Shown: positions 49,388-60,289, numbered from the stretch's first letter. The stretch is 64,000 nt of DNA from Ceratothoa steindachneri (GCA_963969495.1 OZ018326.1:174195056-174259055); one strand, 5' to 3'. Program-made: numbers and translations. The notes: generated from the sequence alone by a model not told the origin.

Positions 49388-49824
49388 TCCTTTAAACATC
49401 TTTTATCTAGCACCTGTACCCTGCTCTCTATCGGCAAAAATATAGCGGATAGGGGAGTGAAAAGGAGAAATTGCCGAGAGTTTGGCCGGGGATGGCCCCT
49501 TGCTGCCTCTCCTAGTTAAGATGGATCAGAAGAGTGGTGAACGGAAACCTATTAGGCCGTACTATGTGGGTGAGGAGAGATGGAGGGGGAAAAGAAAGAC
49601 GGATAGGAAATCGGAGAGCAGGAGACGGAGGGCGGGTCAGAAAGAGTGGAGGGAGGGAGGGAGTGGCAGGCAGATGGAGGTAATGGCAGGCAGAGTGAGG
49701 GATGGAAAGAAATGGTGTGAGAAGGAGGAGGTAGAGATTGAGAGGGATAGGGAGAAAGAAGGAGTGCGAGGAAAAAAGCGACGGATGTACGCAGAAAGAG
49801 GGGGAGATATATATATGTGTGTAT
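49388..49824. other. Purine-rich spacer
   Basis: A Gly/Arg/Glu-rich open frame at 49482-49943 comes from GA-rich simple sequence and has no domain. I treat it as non-coding. Confidence 0.5.
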
Positions 49825-50343
49825 ATGAGGAATTAAAACACATTTTCCGAAGACAATTTAATTCAGAACAGTTTCGGTGTATCTCACACCCTTTTTCAAC
49901 TGACACTGGATATAAAATATTAGAAAAGTGCGTACATACATAACACGGGGTCAGGTCGTGAAAGATCCCCTCTTTTTTCCTTTAATCCCCTACTTGTGGC
50001 TAATCAGGGGGGAGGGATAGATCCAACTTATGTGCTTGATATCGTCAGTTCCTAATTTAAATCTATCTGAGGGTCAATTTTCTTTTAATCCTGTTATACG
50101 AAAACAAATAAACAAAATAGTGAAATGTTAGCCCTTTAATATGTTTAGGCCTACCCCCCCCTGATTAGCCACAAGTAGGGGATTGGGGAAAAAAAGAGGG
50201 GATCCTTCACGACCTGACCCCGTGTTATGTATCTATGCACTTTTCTAATATTTTCTATCCAGTGTCAGTTGAAAAAGGGTGTGAGATACACCGAAACTGT
50301 TCTGAATTAAATTGTCTTCGGAGAATGTGGTTTAATTCCTCAT
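49825..50343. repeat. Long foldback: ~190-bp inverted arms, ~130-bp loop
   Basis: 49825-50019 is nearly the reverse complement of 50150-50343. Shared blocks include gacaatttaattcagaacag, tgacctgaccccgtgttatg (seen on opposite strands) and cctacttgtggctaatcagg. Mismatches are few. The outer flanks on both sides are atatat/gtgtgtatat microsatellite. If transcribed it would form a long hairpin RNA. I see no coding frame in the loop. It may be a foldback transposon. Confidence 0.88.
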
Positions 50344-50374
50344 CTTTTCTTGCGATATTGCATTAATTTTCATC

Positions 50375-50375
<1 letters not shown>

Positions 50376-50414
<39 letters not shown>

Positions 50415-50432
50415 CGAGAGAGAGAGAGAGAC
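50376..50432. repeat. (TA)n followed by (GA)n microsatellite
   Basis: About 30 bp of alternating TA, then gcgagagagagagagagacc. Confidence 0.9.
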
Positions 50433-50581
50433 CGAGGGTGAGTGAGACAGATGGACTTAAAAGGAGGTAGAAGGAAAAGAATTACCTCAAAGTCTTTGCA
50501 GCCCATGCCGAGGAGGCACTCCTTAGAAGATGAAACTTAGCTAATCTAAATTCAATTATCCCTACCTGCCATCAGTTATGT

Positions 50582-52735
50582 TTTAAAGCATATGTTGTTA
50601 ATTAAACTCTTGAACTGTTTGACACTGCTACTGTTGACACTTACCAATGGCAGTCTATTCCACGTGTTGCAGATGTCATACGTTAAAGACCTACCGACTG
50701 GAAGCGTAATAAATCTGGCCAACTGCAACTTCTACTCGTGATTTTAAGTCGCATTCTGGTCAAGGGTAAAGCACTTCGTGCAGTCGAAATTTTTAAAGAC
50801 CTACCAAATTTTGAAGGTCTCTAAGAGACAACCCCGTAGTCTTCAAGTCTCGAGCGATAAAAGACCGAGCTCTTACAGTATTCCGGGTTACTGTATGTAT
50901 TGTTCTTTAGCGATGGGATCAGTTTCGTTGCCCTGGCGTCCAAACAATCATGTCTTTTCGATAGTGAGGAAACCAGAACTGAGGCCGCACCAGTGAGTTA
51001 TACACGGGCAAATCAACCTCCTTGTTTCGAAAGCTGAATTGCCACCTGATGTAACCCAGAGGGCACTGATCCGTAGTGTCTATCTCTAAGCACTGCTTCA
51101 AAGATTTAAGATCGCTGCTAATCAGCACACCTAAGTCCTTCTCGCCATCAGTTGACTCAAGACGAATACTTGGTAGCTTGTAGTCTGACCAGGGATTAGC
51201 ATACTAGATTTGCATCACCTTTTATTTTTCCAAGTTGAAAGTCATCTGCCACTTGTCAGATCACTCGCGGCTGATTCGTAGGTCTTTCATCATTCCCTTG
51301 ATGATTTCGGGCGTCACGAAGTTCGCTGAAAGTTTGGTATCGTCGGCAAATTTTGTGAGGTGGCTCACCAATCCTTCATCGATGTCGTTGATGTAGATAA
51401 TGAATAACCGATGGCCCAACATGGAGCCCTGAGGAACTTCACTCGTTAGTGACGATCACCGAGAGGCGCAGCCACCGATATTATTCCTCTGTCGCCAGTC
51501 CGAAAAAACAACTTTCTAACGAGTCTGCGATCTTTACTCTAATTCCTAAAGCAGGTACTTTTGCCATCAGTCGACGGTGGAGACTTTATCGAAAGCCTTT
51601 TGGAAATCCAAATAAAGCATTTCCACTACGCGACTTCTGTCAAACTCACTCATCATCCCGTGAAAGAATTTGATCAAGTGCTTGAGGCACGAGCGCTTTC
51701 TTTGGAAGCCGTGCTGGGTATGCCTTCAAAGGTTTGGGGATATTAAGTGATCCAATATTCTATCCGCTCTGATGCTTTCTTGTACTTTACCCACTATTGA
51801 AGTGAGACTTATCGGTTGGTAGTTTACAGCGGTGCCACGGTTCCCTTTTTTGTGGATCGGGGTGACGTTGGCCATACGCCACTACGTATGGACTTCACCA
51901 CTATCGATTGACGCGTTGAAAATGTCAGAAAGATGAGTGCAACCTGGTCTTTTACTCATGCAGCACTCTTCGCAGGAAGCGATCAGGACCATGGAATTTG
52001 TACGTATTCAATTAACCGACCTTCTTAGCTACCTCTTCAGGAGTTGTAATTATTTACTCTAGCCTTTCTATTGGAGTTGTAGTTATTTACTCTAGCCTTT
52101 CTATTGTAGTTGTAGTTATTTACTCTAGCCTTTCTAATTTAATTTATCGCTAGCGGCGGTCTATGTAACTTTCCGTCCCTTTCTCCTGTGAACACCGACG
52201 GAAAGAAGTCGTTAAGTACGTTCGCGATTTCCAGGTCCGATTCCTGGAGGACGCCCTTTGCATCCCTCAGAGGTCCGATGGGTTGTCATTCTCTTCGTTA
52301 TCGGCTGTTCACGTACGCGAAAAACTCATTAGAGTTCATTTTGGAGAGAGAGGCTTCACCAATTTCGTTCCACTTAACCGTACGCACTACTGCCTTTACC
52401 CATCAACAATCAGTCATGTAAGCTTCATGATGCTCTGCATTTCTACCTCTCTTCCATATCCTGTACGCTGTCTTTCTATCTTTAATAGCGGTTGCGATTT
52501 CTTGACTCAACCTCTTAAGCTGAATGCTCCCTAGTCTGAAAGTCATTGTTGGAACGAATTTCAGCCTGATGTTCCATTAAACGTTTCTTGAAGTTATCCC
52601 ATCTGGAGTTCGTCCCGTCTTCATTAAATGGTTGTAGCTGGCCAAGTGCCGTTCGAAGTTCATCAAAGTCTGCACCTCTTAGATCCAACTTACCTGCTCG
52701 TTCTTTCGTATTTTGCATACAAGGGGCACGTAAAA
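50582..52735 (-). pseudogene. CR1-like reverse transcriptase, nearly whole domain, broken
   Basis: Minus-strand order: KLDLRGADFDELRTALGQLQ (about 52700-52640); SDLEIANVLNDFFPSVFTG (about 52240-52185); ITTPEEVAKKVG (about 52050); DIFNASIDSGEVHT and WRMANVTPIHKKGNRG; AVNYQPISLTSIVGKVQESI; HGFQRKRSCLKHLIKFFHGM; VEMLYLDFQKAFDKVSTVD (catalytic region A, about 51625-51570); VPQGSMLGHRLFIIYINDID; KFADDTKLSANFVTPE with the catalytic FADD (codons near 51333-51350). Then come KWQMTFNLEK, EKDLGVLISSDLKSLKQC, LGYIRWQFSFRNKEVDLPVY, NSLVRPQF and a C terminus ending TWNRLPLVSVNSSSVKQFKS. Stops and frameshifts occur at several points. The endonuclease is missing. Confidence 0.85.
52041..52136 (+). repeat. 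33-bp tandem triplication within the LINE
   Basis: Three consecutive units of 33 bp around gttatttactctagcctttc. Thirty-three bases are eleven codons, so the expansion keeps the reverse transcriptase frame, just upstream of the ITTPEEVAKK motif. Confidence 0.9.
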
Positions 52736-52742
52736 CGAACCT

Positions 52743-53071
52743 GATCATGCGAAAGAGAATTAGAGTGAGACAGGAGAGAGATAGAGAGGGAGTGAGAGTG
52801 AGACAGATGATTAGAAAGAAAAGGAGTGAGACAGAGAGAAAGAGAAGGATGAAAAGAGATATTAAGGAAAAGAGAGAAAAACGATGAGAGATGGAGAGAA
52901 TGGAGAGAATGGAGAGAGAGGGAGGGAGAAAGAGGGAGGAAAAAGGAGGGAGAGCGAGAAAGAGCAAGAGCAGGAGAGAGTTCGGGAGAGAAGTGGGAGA
53001 GAGAGAGGGAGAATAGATAGAGAGTAGGAGACGAGATGGAGAGAGAGAGAGAAATTGAGAGAGAGAGGGAT
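52743..53071 (+). repeat. GA-rich simple sequence
   Basis: Imperfect gagaga/gggaga tracts over about 330 bp. They generate Arg/Glu-rich and, on the other strand, Ser/Leu-rich frames (52515-52967, 52690-53160) that are low-complexity and not genes apart from the LINE tail at their end. Confidence 0.9.
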
Positions 53072-53600
53072 GATGTTCCGCTAAACCAGCTTAATTCACA
53101 AACACGTAGCTCTTTCGAATGTTCACTGATCGCATTAGAGAAAATTGGCTGGGTTTCCAATTTTATGTCAAGATGTTGGAGTGTTTAATTTGCACATTTT
53201 GAGTTGTTTAATGTTTATCAAAAGTTATCTCGGGCTGTTTGGGGTGGTGGGTTGATTTGGTCGTTTTGCTTTCGTTGGTATTTTCAAATATTAGTGATGG
53301 TTGTTTTAATTTGTTGGATATATTTAACTTTTATGTTTTATTTTTCTCTATGATATTTTTTTATTAATATTAATTTCCTTAACCGAACCTAATTTACACC
53401 ATTATTACATACCGCCTTAATTACTGTAACTCTCTTCTTATTGCAACTCATATCACTACAATTCGTCCCATTCAACTTGTACAGATCTTTGCGGCTGGAG
53501 CTCTTCTCCATCCAAGGATGGTTCTCTCGTGCCAGTCCTTTGCTCTGCCAACTGCACTGATTTCCCATAAAATTTCAAAGTAATTTTAGTCTTCCTTCGG
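53072..53600. other. Spacer, nothing recognised
   Basis: T-rich, no clear coding similarity. The right part may belong to the LINE fragment that follows. Confidence 0.4.
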
Positions 53601-53609
53601 ACATTTCAA

Positions 53610-53960
53610 ATCCTAAATACCCCAACTTCCTCTTACCTTCCCTCCTCACTGGCTGTATCCAGACAACAAGAGCCCACCGCAGAGCAAGTGCGAAGGGAAT
53701 TGCAACTTTCTATCATCGCACTCGTCTCTGCGCCAGGGGTATTTGTGCCTTCTCTGTAGTGGCCCTTAAGCTAAGGAATGCTTTGCCCCCCCGACATACG
53801 CTCCTCTTCCTCACTTGGTGCTTTCACGCTGGCTCTGAACATACAGCGTTTTTGTCAGGTGTTTTCTTGGGCGATGGCGGGCGCACTGCAAAGTTTCATC
53901 ATCTTGAAAGGCCTTATATAAAACATTTATTATAATAATTATTATTTGATTTTAAATTAA
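53610..53960 (+). pseudogene. LINE reverse transcriptase C-terminal tail (third LINE type)
   Basis: 53690-53880 reads RTRLCARGICAFSVVALKLR, then NALPP and, after a one-base shift in a C run, DIRSSSSLGAFTLAL, resembling the conserved end of CR1/L2/RTE-like polyproteins (FSVAAPxLWNxLPxxIR...SLxxFKxxLK). The sequence then passes into an AT-rich ttattataataattattatt tail. Only this 3' end is present, as in a strongly 5'-truncated insertion. Confidence 0.6.
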
Positions 53961-54288
53961 TCGTGCAATGAGTTGAACGCTTTACTAAAGTCTAGAAAAA
54001 CACTCATAGTCCTTAGAACCCAACATTATATACCGCTATATAATTTCCTATATGGTCATAATGCCAGTAGAGGTGTCTGCCTCATCGAAATCTAAAATGG
54101 TTGGTATTTGCCTAGGCAAAATTAAGCACGAAAATATGTTGCCAATAAAGTCAAACAAAGAAGAAGATCCAACTTTCAATCCTAAGAACGGACATTTTGG
54201 ATTTCCACATATGAATTGAGAGATTTTTGTGGTAATGACCTCCGCCAGGCAAAGTCATTTTTTTCATTAAGATATTATGACAATATTC
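53961..54288. other. Spacer with one short open frame
   Basis: A frame of about 52 codons starts at the ATG near 54062 (MPVEVSASSKSKMVGICLGK) and ends near 54219. No domain is recognised. It is reported only as unexplained. Confidence 0.3.
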
Positions 54289-54303
54289 ACCATATATATA
54301 TAC

Positions 54304-54305
<2 letters not shown>

Positions 54306-54383
<78 letters not shown>
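54306..54383. repeat. (TA)n microsatellite
   Basis: Perfect alternating TA, about 78 bp, preceded by a shorter imperfect tract from 54291. Confidence 0.95.
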
Positions 54384-54385
<2 letters not shown>

Positions 54386-54424
54386 ATTAGATTTCTATTG
54401 GCAGTGTATGAGTTTTACAACAAT

Positions 54425-54622
54425 TCAGTTTGGCTTTGAATTTAGCTCGGTTTCCTCCCCGTTTTTTTTAAAGTATTTAATCTTCGGTTTTCCAGACTGT
54501 TTCCAAAGTAAGAAACCATCCCTGGTCGCGGTACACAGAGCTCTGCAAGGATTCTTTCTAACCAGGTGCAACCTTCGAGATTTCTTAATGCGATAGTGAA
54601 ATTCATCAGAAAATGTAAGCAA
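54425..54622 (-). pseudogene. Possible Tc1-like transposase fragment
   Basis: Minus-strand frame reading LTFSDEFHYRIKKSRRLHLV and then RKNPCRALC. The FSDE core followed by an R-x-x-RxxP stretch resembles the middle of Tc1-like transposases around a catalytic Asp. There is no flanking support and the match is short, so the call is weak. Confidence 0.3.
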
Positions 54623-54639
54623 AAGAAGAAATAAAAATA

Positions 54640-55490
54640 AATATTACCTTCATTCAAAAGCACTTTGTGATTTCCAAAACTACAATTAAGATTTGAATTT
54701 GAGAGACTCATTTTCATACGCTAATAAAATTGAGTCAAATATTCTTAGAAAAAAATTGTTTACCATCTTCAGAAAGTGTCACCACTTTTCAAATAGGTCT
54801 AAGCCAATTGCATCCTTGTTATTATCCTGAAAACTACTTTAGTTGTAAAGGATCTTTTAAGAAGACAAATTATATCTTAGTCTGGGAAAGAATTTTGTTA
54901 TCAATGTATTTTCCGGCCACAGATCAGTGTCTAATACTTCGCGCAGTCTTCACATATCACAGTGAATATAATTAATTTCCTAATTTCAAATTTGGAATTT
55001 AGCTGCACTCTGTTAGTCACCTTAAATTGGAGAATATTTTTATTAGGGTCACTAATAATTTTCAGCACAACATTGAGCTAGCAACCACCCACATTGTTAT
55101 CACAATTCTTCCGAACTCCTTAAAAGTCTAAGTAGTATCCTTCCTCCTTCCTACTCTTATTTTCTTTAATGCTTTCTTTGACTTTACGACCTGCCACCCA
55201 AATATCACCTTTAAAAATGCTTATTCGTTAGGGGCTTAAAGATAGGCGGCATGTAATATTTGATTATTTTATTATAACGTAGAGTACGTGTCATTATGTT
55301 TTAGACACTAATCCATATCCACTCTGCCTTTTGCTTGATGCTTATAGTGGGCTGAAGAATCATCTCTTACCAATTTCCACCAGGATTTGGCAAGCATTGT
55401 TGTAGTTCATTTACCTTGGTACTGCTTTGGTACTGCTTTAACATAGTTGAAGTATCTAGGTGAACATTTCACCATGTTTGTTACTAACTG
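54640..55490. other. Spacer, nothing recognised
   Basis: AT-rich. The left part lies beyond the possible Tc1 fragment and the right part is probably 3' flank of the family copy 2. Confidence 0.4.
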
Positions 55491-55494
55491 CTCT

Positions 55495-57001
55495 ATAGTT
55501 CGCTGGAAAAAAGTTTAAATGTGAGTCCAAAACGTAGATTTTAAGTGACATGTTCTTGTAAGCTTTGATGAGGTTTTCCCCTATTTCTTCATAGTTTACT
55601 TCTCTTCTGTTTTCAAAAAATCCCTTCGCCACTAACTTGAATGCTTCCCAAGCAGCTTTTTCATCCCCATGAAGGGCTGATTCAAATTCACCATCTTTAA
55701 GCAGCTCTCAAATCTGAGGACCAATGAAAACTCCCTCTATCTTAGCGTCGCTGAGTGAGGAGAATTTTTATTTTAAATACTCGAATCCTTGAATAGATTT
55801 GTACATATTTTTAACAAAGTTTTTCATGAGCCGAAGTTTTATGTCTAGTGGCGGTAGCAATATTTTGTTTGGTTCAGTGAGAGGTGGATGTTGAACACTT
55901 TTTATTCCAGGTTCCAATGATTGACGAGGTGGCTAGTCTCTCCGTATATAGTGGGAACTTCTTCACTGCTGTTCCATTCGTACAGAAAGCAGAAGTACTT
56001 GGTGTATGCGCCACGCAAGCCTATCACAAGAGCAACGAAATTTATCTCACCACAGAGCTGCCATTGATGTTCATCATATTTTATCCATTTCAACATATGC
56101 TTAATATGCTCATAAGTTTCTTTCACATATGTGGTGCATAGCTCGGAAGAACTCATGGTTCACTATTGCCGTTGTGCAGCAAGACACCTATCAGACTCCT
56201 ATATGATTAAAAAATAAACAGCCTCCAGTGTCTTGGTTCGTATTGAATGCCAGGTGCTTCCATCAGACCATTAATATTGTTGCAGGACACTAAATTACCT
56301 TCCATTATAAAGAAATCGTTGAACTGCTGCTGACGGTCACGAAATTTTGAAACTTTCATATCAGATGCTAGGAGGTTCCGCTGTTGAAGAGGAGATCCAA
56401 GCATCTCTACCTTATTCTTGGATAGTTGCATATCCTTGATAAGGTAATAAAGTTCATCTTGTGTTATGAGATGTGGCCTAGAGAAATCTGCTTCTTCATA
56501 ATTTGGGTCACTCTGTAATCCAGCCCTGTCATCATTCCTTGATTCCTCCTCACCACTTTCTTCATTTTTACTTAAAGGATACCGAAGTTAGTGCATCAAG
56601 ATCAGGTAAACCTTCTACATGTGGAACTGGGCGAATAGCTGATGGAATGTTTTGATATGCAATGGATTTTATTTCTTCTTTCGCATGTCCCTTTGTACTG
56701 GAGGTACCATGCAAAAATAACAATTGTTGGTACGGTCTGTCTGCTTCAACCACGTCATTTGCACAGCAAAAGGCATTCTTTTCCACTTCTAGTTCAACCA
56801 TTGACGAAGCTTAGTAGCACAAGTGTTGCAGCATATGTAAGGAGCCCGGTTCTTAACCTGATTACCAATCTTGCATCCAAAATATAAGTGATATACCTTT
56901 TTAATTAGCCTATATACCGCGCATCTGTGATGTAAAGTTTCCCCCTCCAAAAATGAAGCCGAAGTTGTCTGGCTTATCCATAGAAGTACGAAGCATCTGA
57001 A
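55495..57001 (-). pseudogene. Uncharacterised multicopy family, copy 2 (decayed)
   Basis: Same family as the 465-codon frame at 27.3 kb. Minus-strand order: MLRTSMDKPDNFGFIFGG directly after an acceptor-like gtttgttgttttcttctttcag; YHLYFGCKIGNQVKNRAPYI and CCNTCATKLRQWLN (56900-56800); a frame-shifted CYFCM region; IPSAIRPVPHVEGLPDLDAL (about 56650-56580); KVEMLGSPLQQRNLLASDMK; VSCNNINGLMEAPGIQYEP and RHWRLFIF (the first Asp of FIDxS is lost after this point); KETYEHIKHMLKWIKYDEHQ with WQLCGEINFVALVIGLRGAY (the D of CGDLKV reads E); and a degraded C-terminal half to about 55495. The N-terminal finger is better kept here than in copy 1, whereas the C-terminal half is worse. Confidence 0.8.
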
Positions 57002-57206
57002 AGAAGAAAACAACAAACAGTTAGAAGAGAAACAGAAAATTTATTCATAAATTTATCATTATAATACAAAGCATGTCAGCTTAGCAGAAGTAGGAAAATA
57101 AAATTATTATAAAATGACTCACATGTATATAAATAGCTTGCTCAAGGAATATTTATTATGAGTTTAAAAAGTTTCTTACAAGGAAATTCACCTACCTTTT
57201 ACCTCA
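57002..57206 (-). other. Probable 5' intron of family copy 2
   Basis: On the minus strand the coding start is preceded immediately by a pyrimidine-rich acceptor ending cttctttcag (57002). A donor-like attttgaggtaaaagg lies near 57206. This would give an intron of about 200 bp in the 5' untranslated region. The donor choice is a guess. Confidence 0.4.
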
Positions 57207-57209
57207 AAA

Positions 57210-57735
57210 TGTAAACTTGCACAGCACTATCACCTTCTATGAAGGCTGGAACAATACTGAAGGGTAGCGAGACTGTGAGTGCAGTAAGAAACACACTGCA
57301 TAAACTTGTTGGAACCTGTTGTGACAGGTAGGTGTATCTTGAAAAGTAGAGCTAACAAACAATTATAATCATGATATTCATTATCAACGAACTAAAATAG
57401 GTAAGATGGAAATTGCTAATCTGTTCTCGGAAGCCTTTTGGTTGTTGACCAGTGTTAGCACTTGTGCAGGCGATTACAGAAGCATTTGGATGGTTTTAGG
57501 TTGAAATCAAGAAAAGAAGTTAAAAACGAGTTGGATTCATATTTTGCGTCAAAACTTAAAGAATTTTACAAGCGTGGCATTTATAAGCTTGTTTACTGAT
57601 GTAATAAATTTATTCAAAGCAATAAAGGTTATGTTTATGAATAAATATTTGCAAGGTCATTAGTTGTTTCATTTATAAAATATATCCTAGAATCGGACAT
57701 TACTTTCATTCTAACCTGATATGTAACGTTTAAAT
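57210..57735. other. Spacer, nothing recognised
   Basis: AT-rich; possibly the promoter side of family copy 2. No coding similarity. Confidence 0.35.
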
Positions 57736-57737
57736 TA

Positions 57738-58334
57738 TAAAGGGTGTTCTAATAACTTGGACCATTTTAAATGTGAGTTAAGTTTAAGCGTCTAAAGAAT
57801 TTTTTCTTTTTCTTTCAGATTTAACAACTTCAGTCTTTGGCAATTTCAACCATGGAAAGAGTAACAATCGAACAACGTGTTAAAGTTATCGAAGCCTATT
57901 ACGAAAATGGACGTTCAAACAAAAACGCATTTCGGGCACTTCGCGATTTTTTTGGTCAACATAATCGACCAACCGAGAGTGCAATTGCGAAAAATGATCG
58001 TATGACCTGACGCCTTTATATTTCTTTCTTTGGGGTCATCTCAAAAGTACGGTCTATGCAAACAAGCCAACAACAATTTAAAAGCTGAAGGATAAGATAA
58101 TAAGCATATTGGTGAGATCGAGGAGCAACTATGCAGAGACGTCATCAAAAGTTTTGACCATCGAGTGGAGGTGTACCGCCGAAGCCTTAGCGAACATTTA
58201 GGCGATATTATTTTTCACCCATAATTGCCATGACTCATATAACATGATCCAATAGTAAAATCAATAAATTTTCACCAATAACACTGTTTTATTAACTGCT
58301 AACTTCGATCCGTCTTAATGGAACACCTTTTATA
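57738..58334 (+). mobile_element. Mariner-like element, internally deleted (second subfamily)
   Basis: The left end ttataaagggtgttctaata and the reverse complement of the right end (ttataaaaggtgttccatta) are matching terminal repeats with TA at the ends, as expected for mariner insertion at TA. The 0.6-kb element contains only the first and last parts of a transposase gene. Confidence 0.82.
57853..58218 (+). pseudogene. Mariner-like transposase ends joined by deletion
   Basis: The N-terminal part from 57853 reads MERVTIEQRVKVIEAYYENG, then RALRDFFGQHNRPTESAIAK, the first helix-turn-helix of this mariner subfamily. It jumps at about 57995 to YDLTPLYFFLWGHLKSTVYA, where the third catalytic Asp of the usual DLTPLD is Tyr. 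After a stop and frameshift comes IGEIEEQLCRDVIKSFDHRV and a C terminus EHLGDIIFHP. The second DNA-binding unit and the first two catalytic Asp are deleted. Confidence 0.82.
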
Positions 58335-58339
58335 AATAA

Positions 58340-59905
58340 TAATATGATCAATTCATAATTATTATACTGATAAAGGCCGTGCTGTTAAAAATCCAGAGAG
58401 ACAAAATCACCAAAGGTCGAAATCTCCAAAGAAAGAAACTCCCAAATTTAAAACTGCTAAAGGCCAATATTTCTAAGAGCGAACTTATTAAACTCTTCTC
58501 TATTCACATAAGTGCAATGATTGGCGGCACTTCCTATTTTAAAGCTAAATAGGTCGCATATTGTTATTTAATTTAGATTACGTTAATTTTGTTCATATTT
58601 CCAATCTTTACAAAAAAAGGATCTAAATTGGAAAAATGGAAAGAACCTGAATTTCTTTCAAATATTTAAGCAAAGTTTGCAAAAAATTGCAAAACTAAAC
58701 CAGATCCCCATAAAAAATAAGAGGGTAAGATTGATCGATGTTCATGTTCTCTCACAACAGCTTTAATCCTTTCTTTACCGTAGTTAGGTTAGGTCAGATT
58801 TATATTTAACTATCGAATAGCCGCTTTCATTCAATTTATGACTCTTCTTTTGAGAAATGACAATTTTCCAGTCATTTTCCATATTCTTGATTGTCGTTGC
58901 GCAGATTTTCATTTTTAAAGCAAAGCTGAAGTCAATTTCTACTTGGTTTGAGGTTTGATACTTTGTTGGTTCTGGTTTTCTGGTGGGATTCGTGATTTAC
59001 ACTTTTAGGTTTTGGCCTCTTTGAAAGAAGGGAACTCGATAGCTTTCCTCTGAACAAAGGGCCAAATCTTAACTAACGTAGCTCTGCTGACGAGATCTTT
59101 GACGACGTAAGACGATAAGTTACGGAGATTCACGGTAACAGACGGCATTCTGGACGGAGTGGATTGCGAGCTTTTAATCTCTTCAAGAGATGGTTAGCTT
59201 GGGGTTAAATACCCGAGTGGCTGCTCCGATAGAAGCCTCAGGGCCTTGTGGTCCCTAGGGGATTGTTAACGCCAGTCTAAGCAAACACAATTCATGATTA
59301 CGCGTCGGTCCATACGCTAAAACTTGCCTCGCGATATAGGAGTAGGGTTAATGTGGCCACGCATGACGGGTGATTAAGCGAGTGATGGATTCTTCCTTGA
59401 TTTTCTAAAATTCTCACGCTGAGTTACATGGTCTTGAAAGAATAGAGGCGTATTTCCAAAGGGCTTCCTCTCCCGGCGATCCTTCGAGGGCATTCCCTCA
59501 CATAGTGTTCAATATTGGTTATCTTGGAAACTTCGGCGAGAATCAGGATTACTGTTTAATTGTAGGCAAGTGATATAGTCTGTATATATGTATATTCACT
59601 CCTACTTCTAATAATGAAATAAAGAGCATTAAATATAAAGAGAAACATTAAATTATATAAAAAATTGGTAAACACGCATTACTTTGCTCTAAGCAACGAA
59701 AGGACTGTTCAAACCAGTTGCTGAGTTTCGACATAACAACCGGAAAAGAATGTTCACTGATTATTACTTTTAAATAAATCTTTTGAAATAAAATCAAGAT
59801 TAACTCTCATTTTATCATATATATGTTGTCATATTATTAATTATTTTTAATTTACATGAGTAAAACGACATAATACTCGTAACATGATTGCTTAAGAAGA
59901 AATAA
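58340..59905. other. Spacer with a GC-richer island
   Basis: 58340-58900 is AT-rich with nothing recognised. 59015-59560 is clearly richer in G and C than its surroundings and has few A/T runs, but I found no coding frame or RNA-gene match. It could be part of an LTR or of an untranslated region of an unknown element. 59560-59905 is again AT-rich. Confidence 0.4.
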
Positions 59906-59910
59906 TCAAT

Positions 59911-60289
59911 AAATCAGAATCGTGTTAAACAGTTATACCCAAATCTGGAGAAGAATCAGCCAAGTATAAAGACTTCACTGGGTAACAAATTTTCACCAAA
60001 TTTTTGTTTCTCTTATTCATTTGAGTTACTTTAGTAATAAATTTACACTGATTCCAAATATGTCCTTACTTTTTCTCTACCATCGACCGTTGGAAAGATA
60101 AATCAGAATCGTGTTAAACAGTTATGCGCAAATCTGGAGAAGAATCAGCCAAGTATAAAGACTTCACTGCGTAACAAATTTTCACCAAATTTTTGTTTCT
60201 CTTATTCATTTGAGTTACTTTAGTAATAAATTTACACTGATTCCAAATATGTCCTTACTTTTTTTCTACCATCGACCGTTGGAAAGATA
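59911..60289 (+). repeat. Tandem duplication of a 189-bp unit
   Basis: 59911-60099 and 60100-60289 are almost identical (differences such as acccaaatctgg/gcgcaaatctgg, one c-for-g change and one extra t). Each begins aaatcagaatcgtgttaaac and ends gaccgttggaaagata. The low divergence points to a recent event. No coding content. Confidence 0.95.

Larger units (their letters stand above)
50560..52735 (-). mobile_element. CR1-like LINE, minus strand, decayed
   Basis: Reverse transcriptase region and C-terminal region of a CR1-like LINE, related to but diverged from the copy at 19.6-21.1 kb. The 5' part ends abruptly near 52735 at GA-rich DNA. The 3' part runs into the CT/AT microsatellite and foldback near 50.4 kb. 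Confidence 0.8.

Noticed and set aside
49482..49943. Arg/Gly/Glu-rich open frame of 153 codons
   Set aside because: Low-complexity purine-rich DNA, running into the foldback arm; no domain.
52515..53160. Ser/Leu-rich open frames of about 150 codons on the minus strand
   Set aside because: They derive from GA-rich simple sequence; only the last ~60 codons of one are a real LINE remnant.
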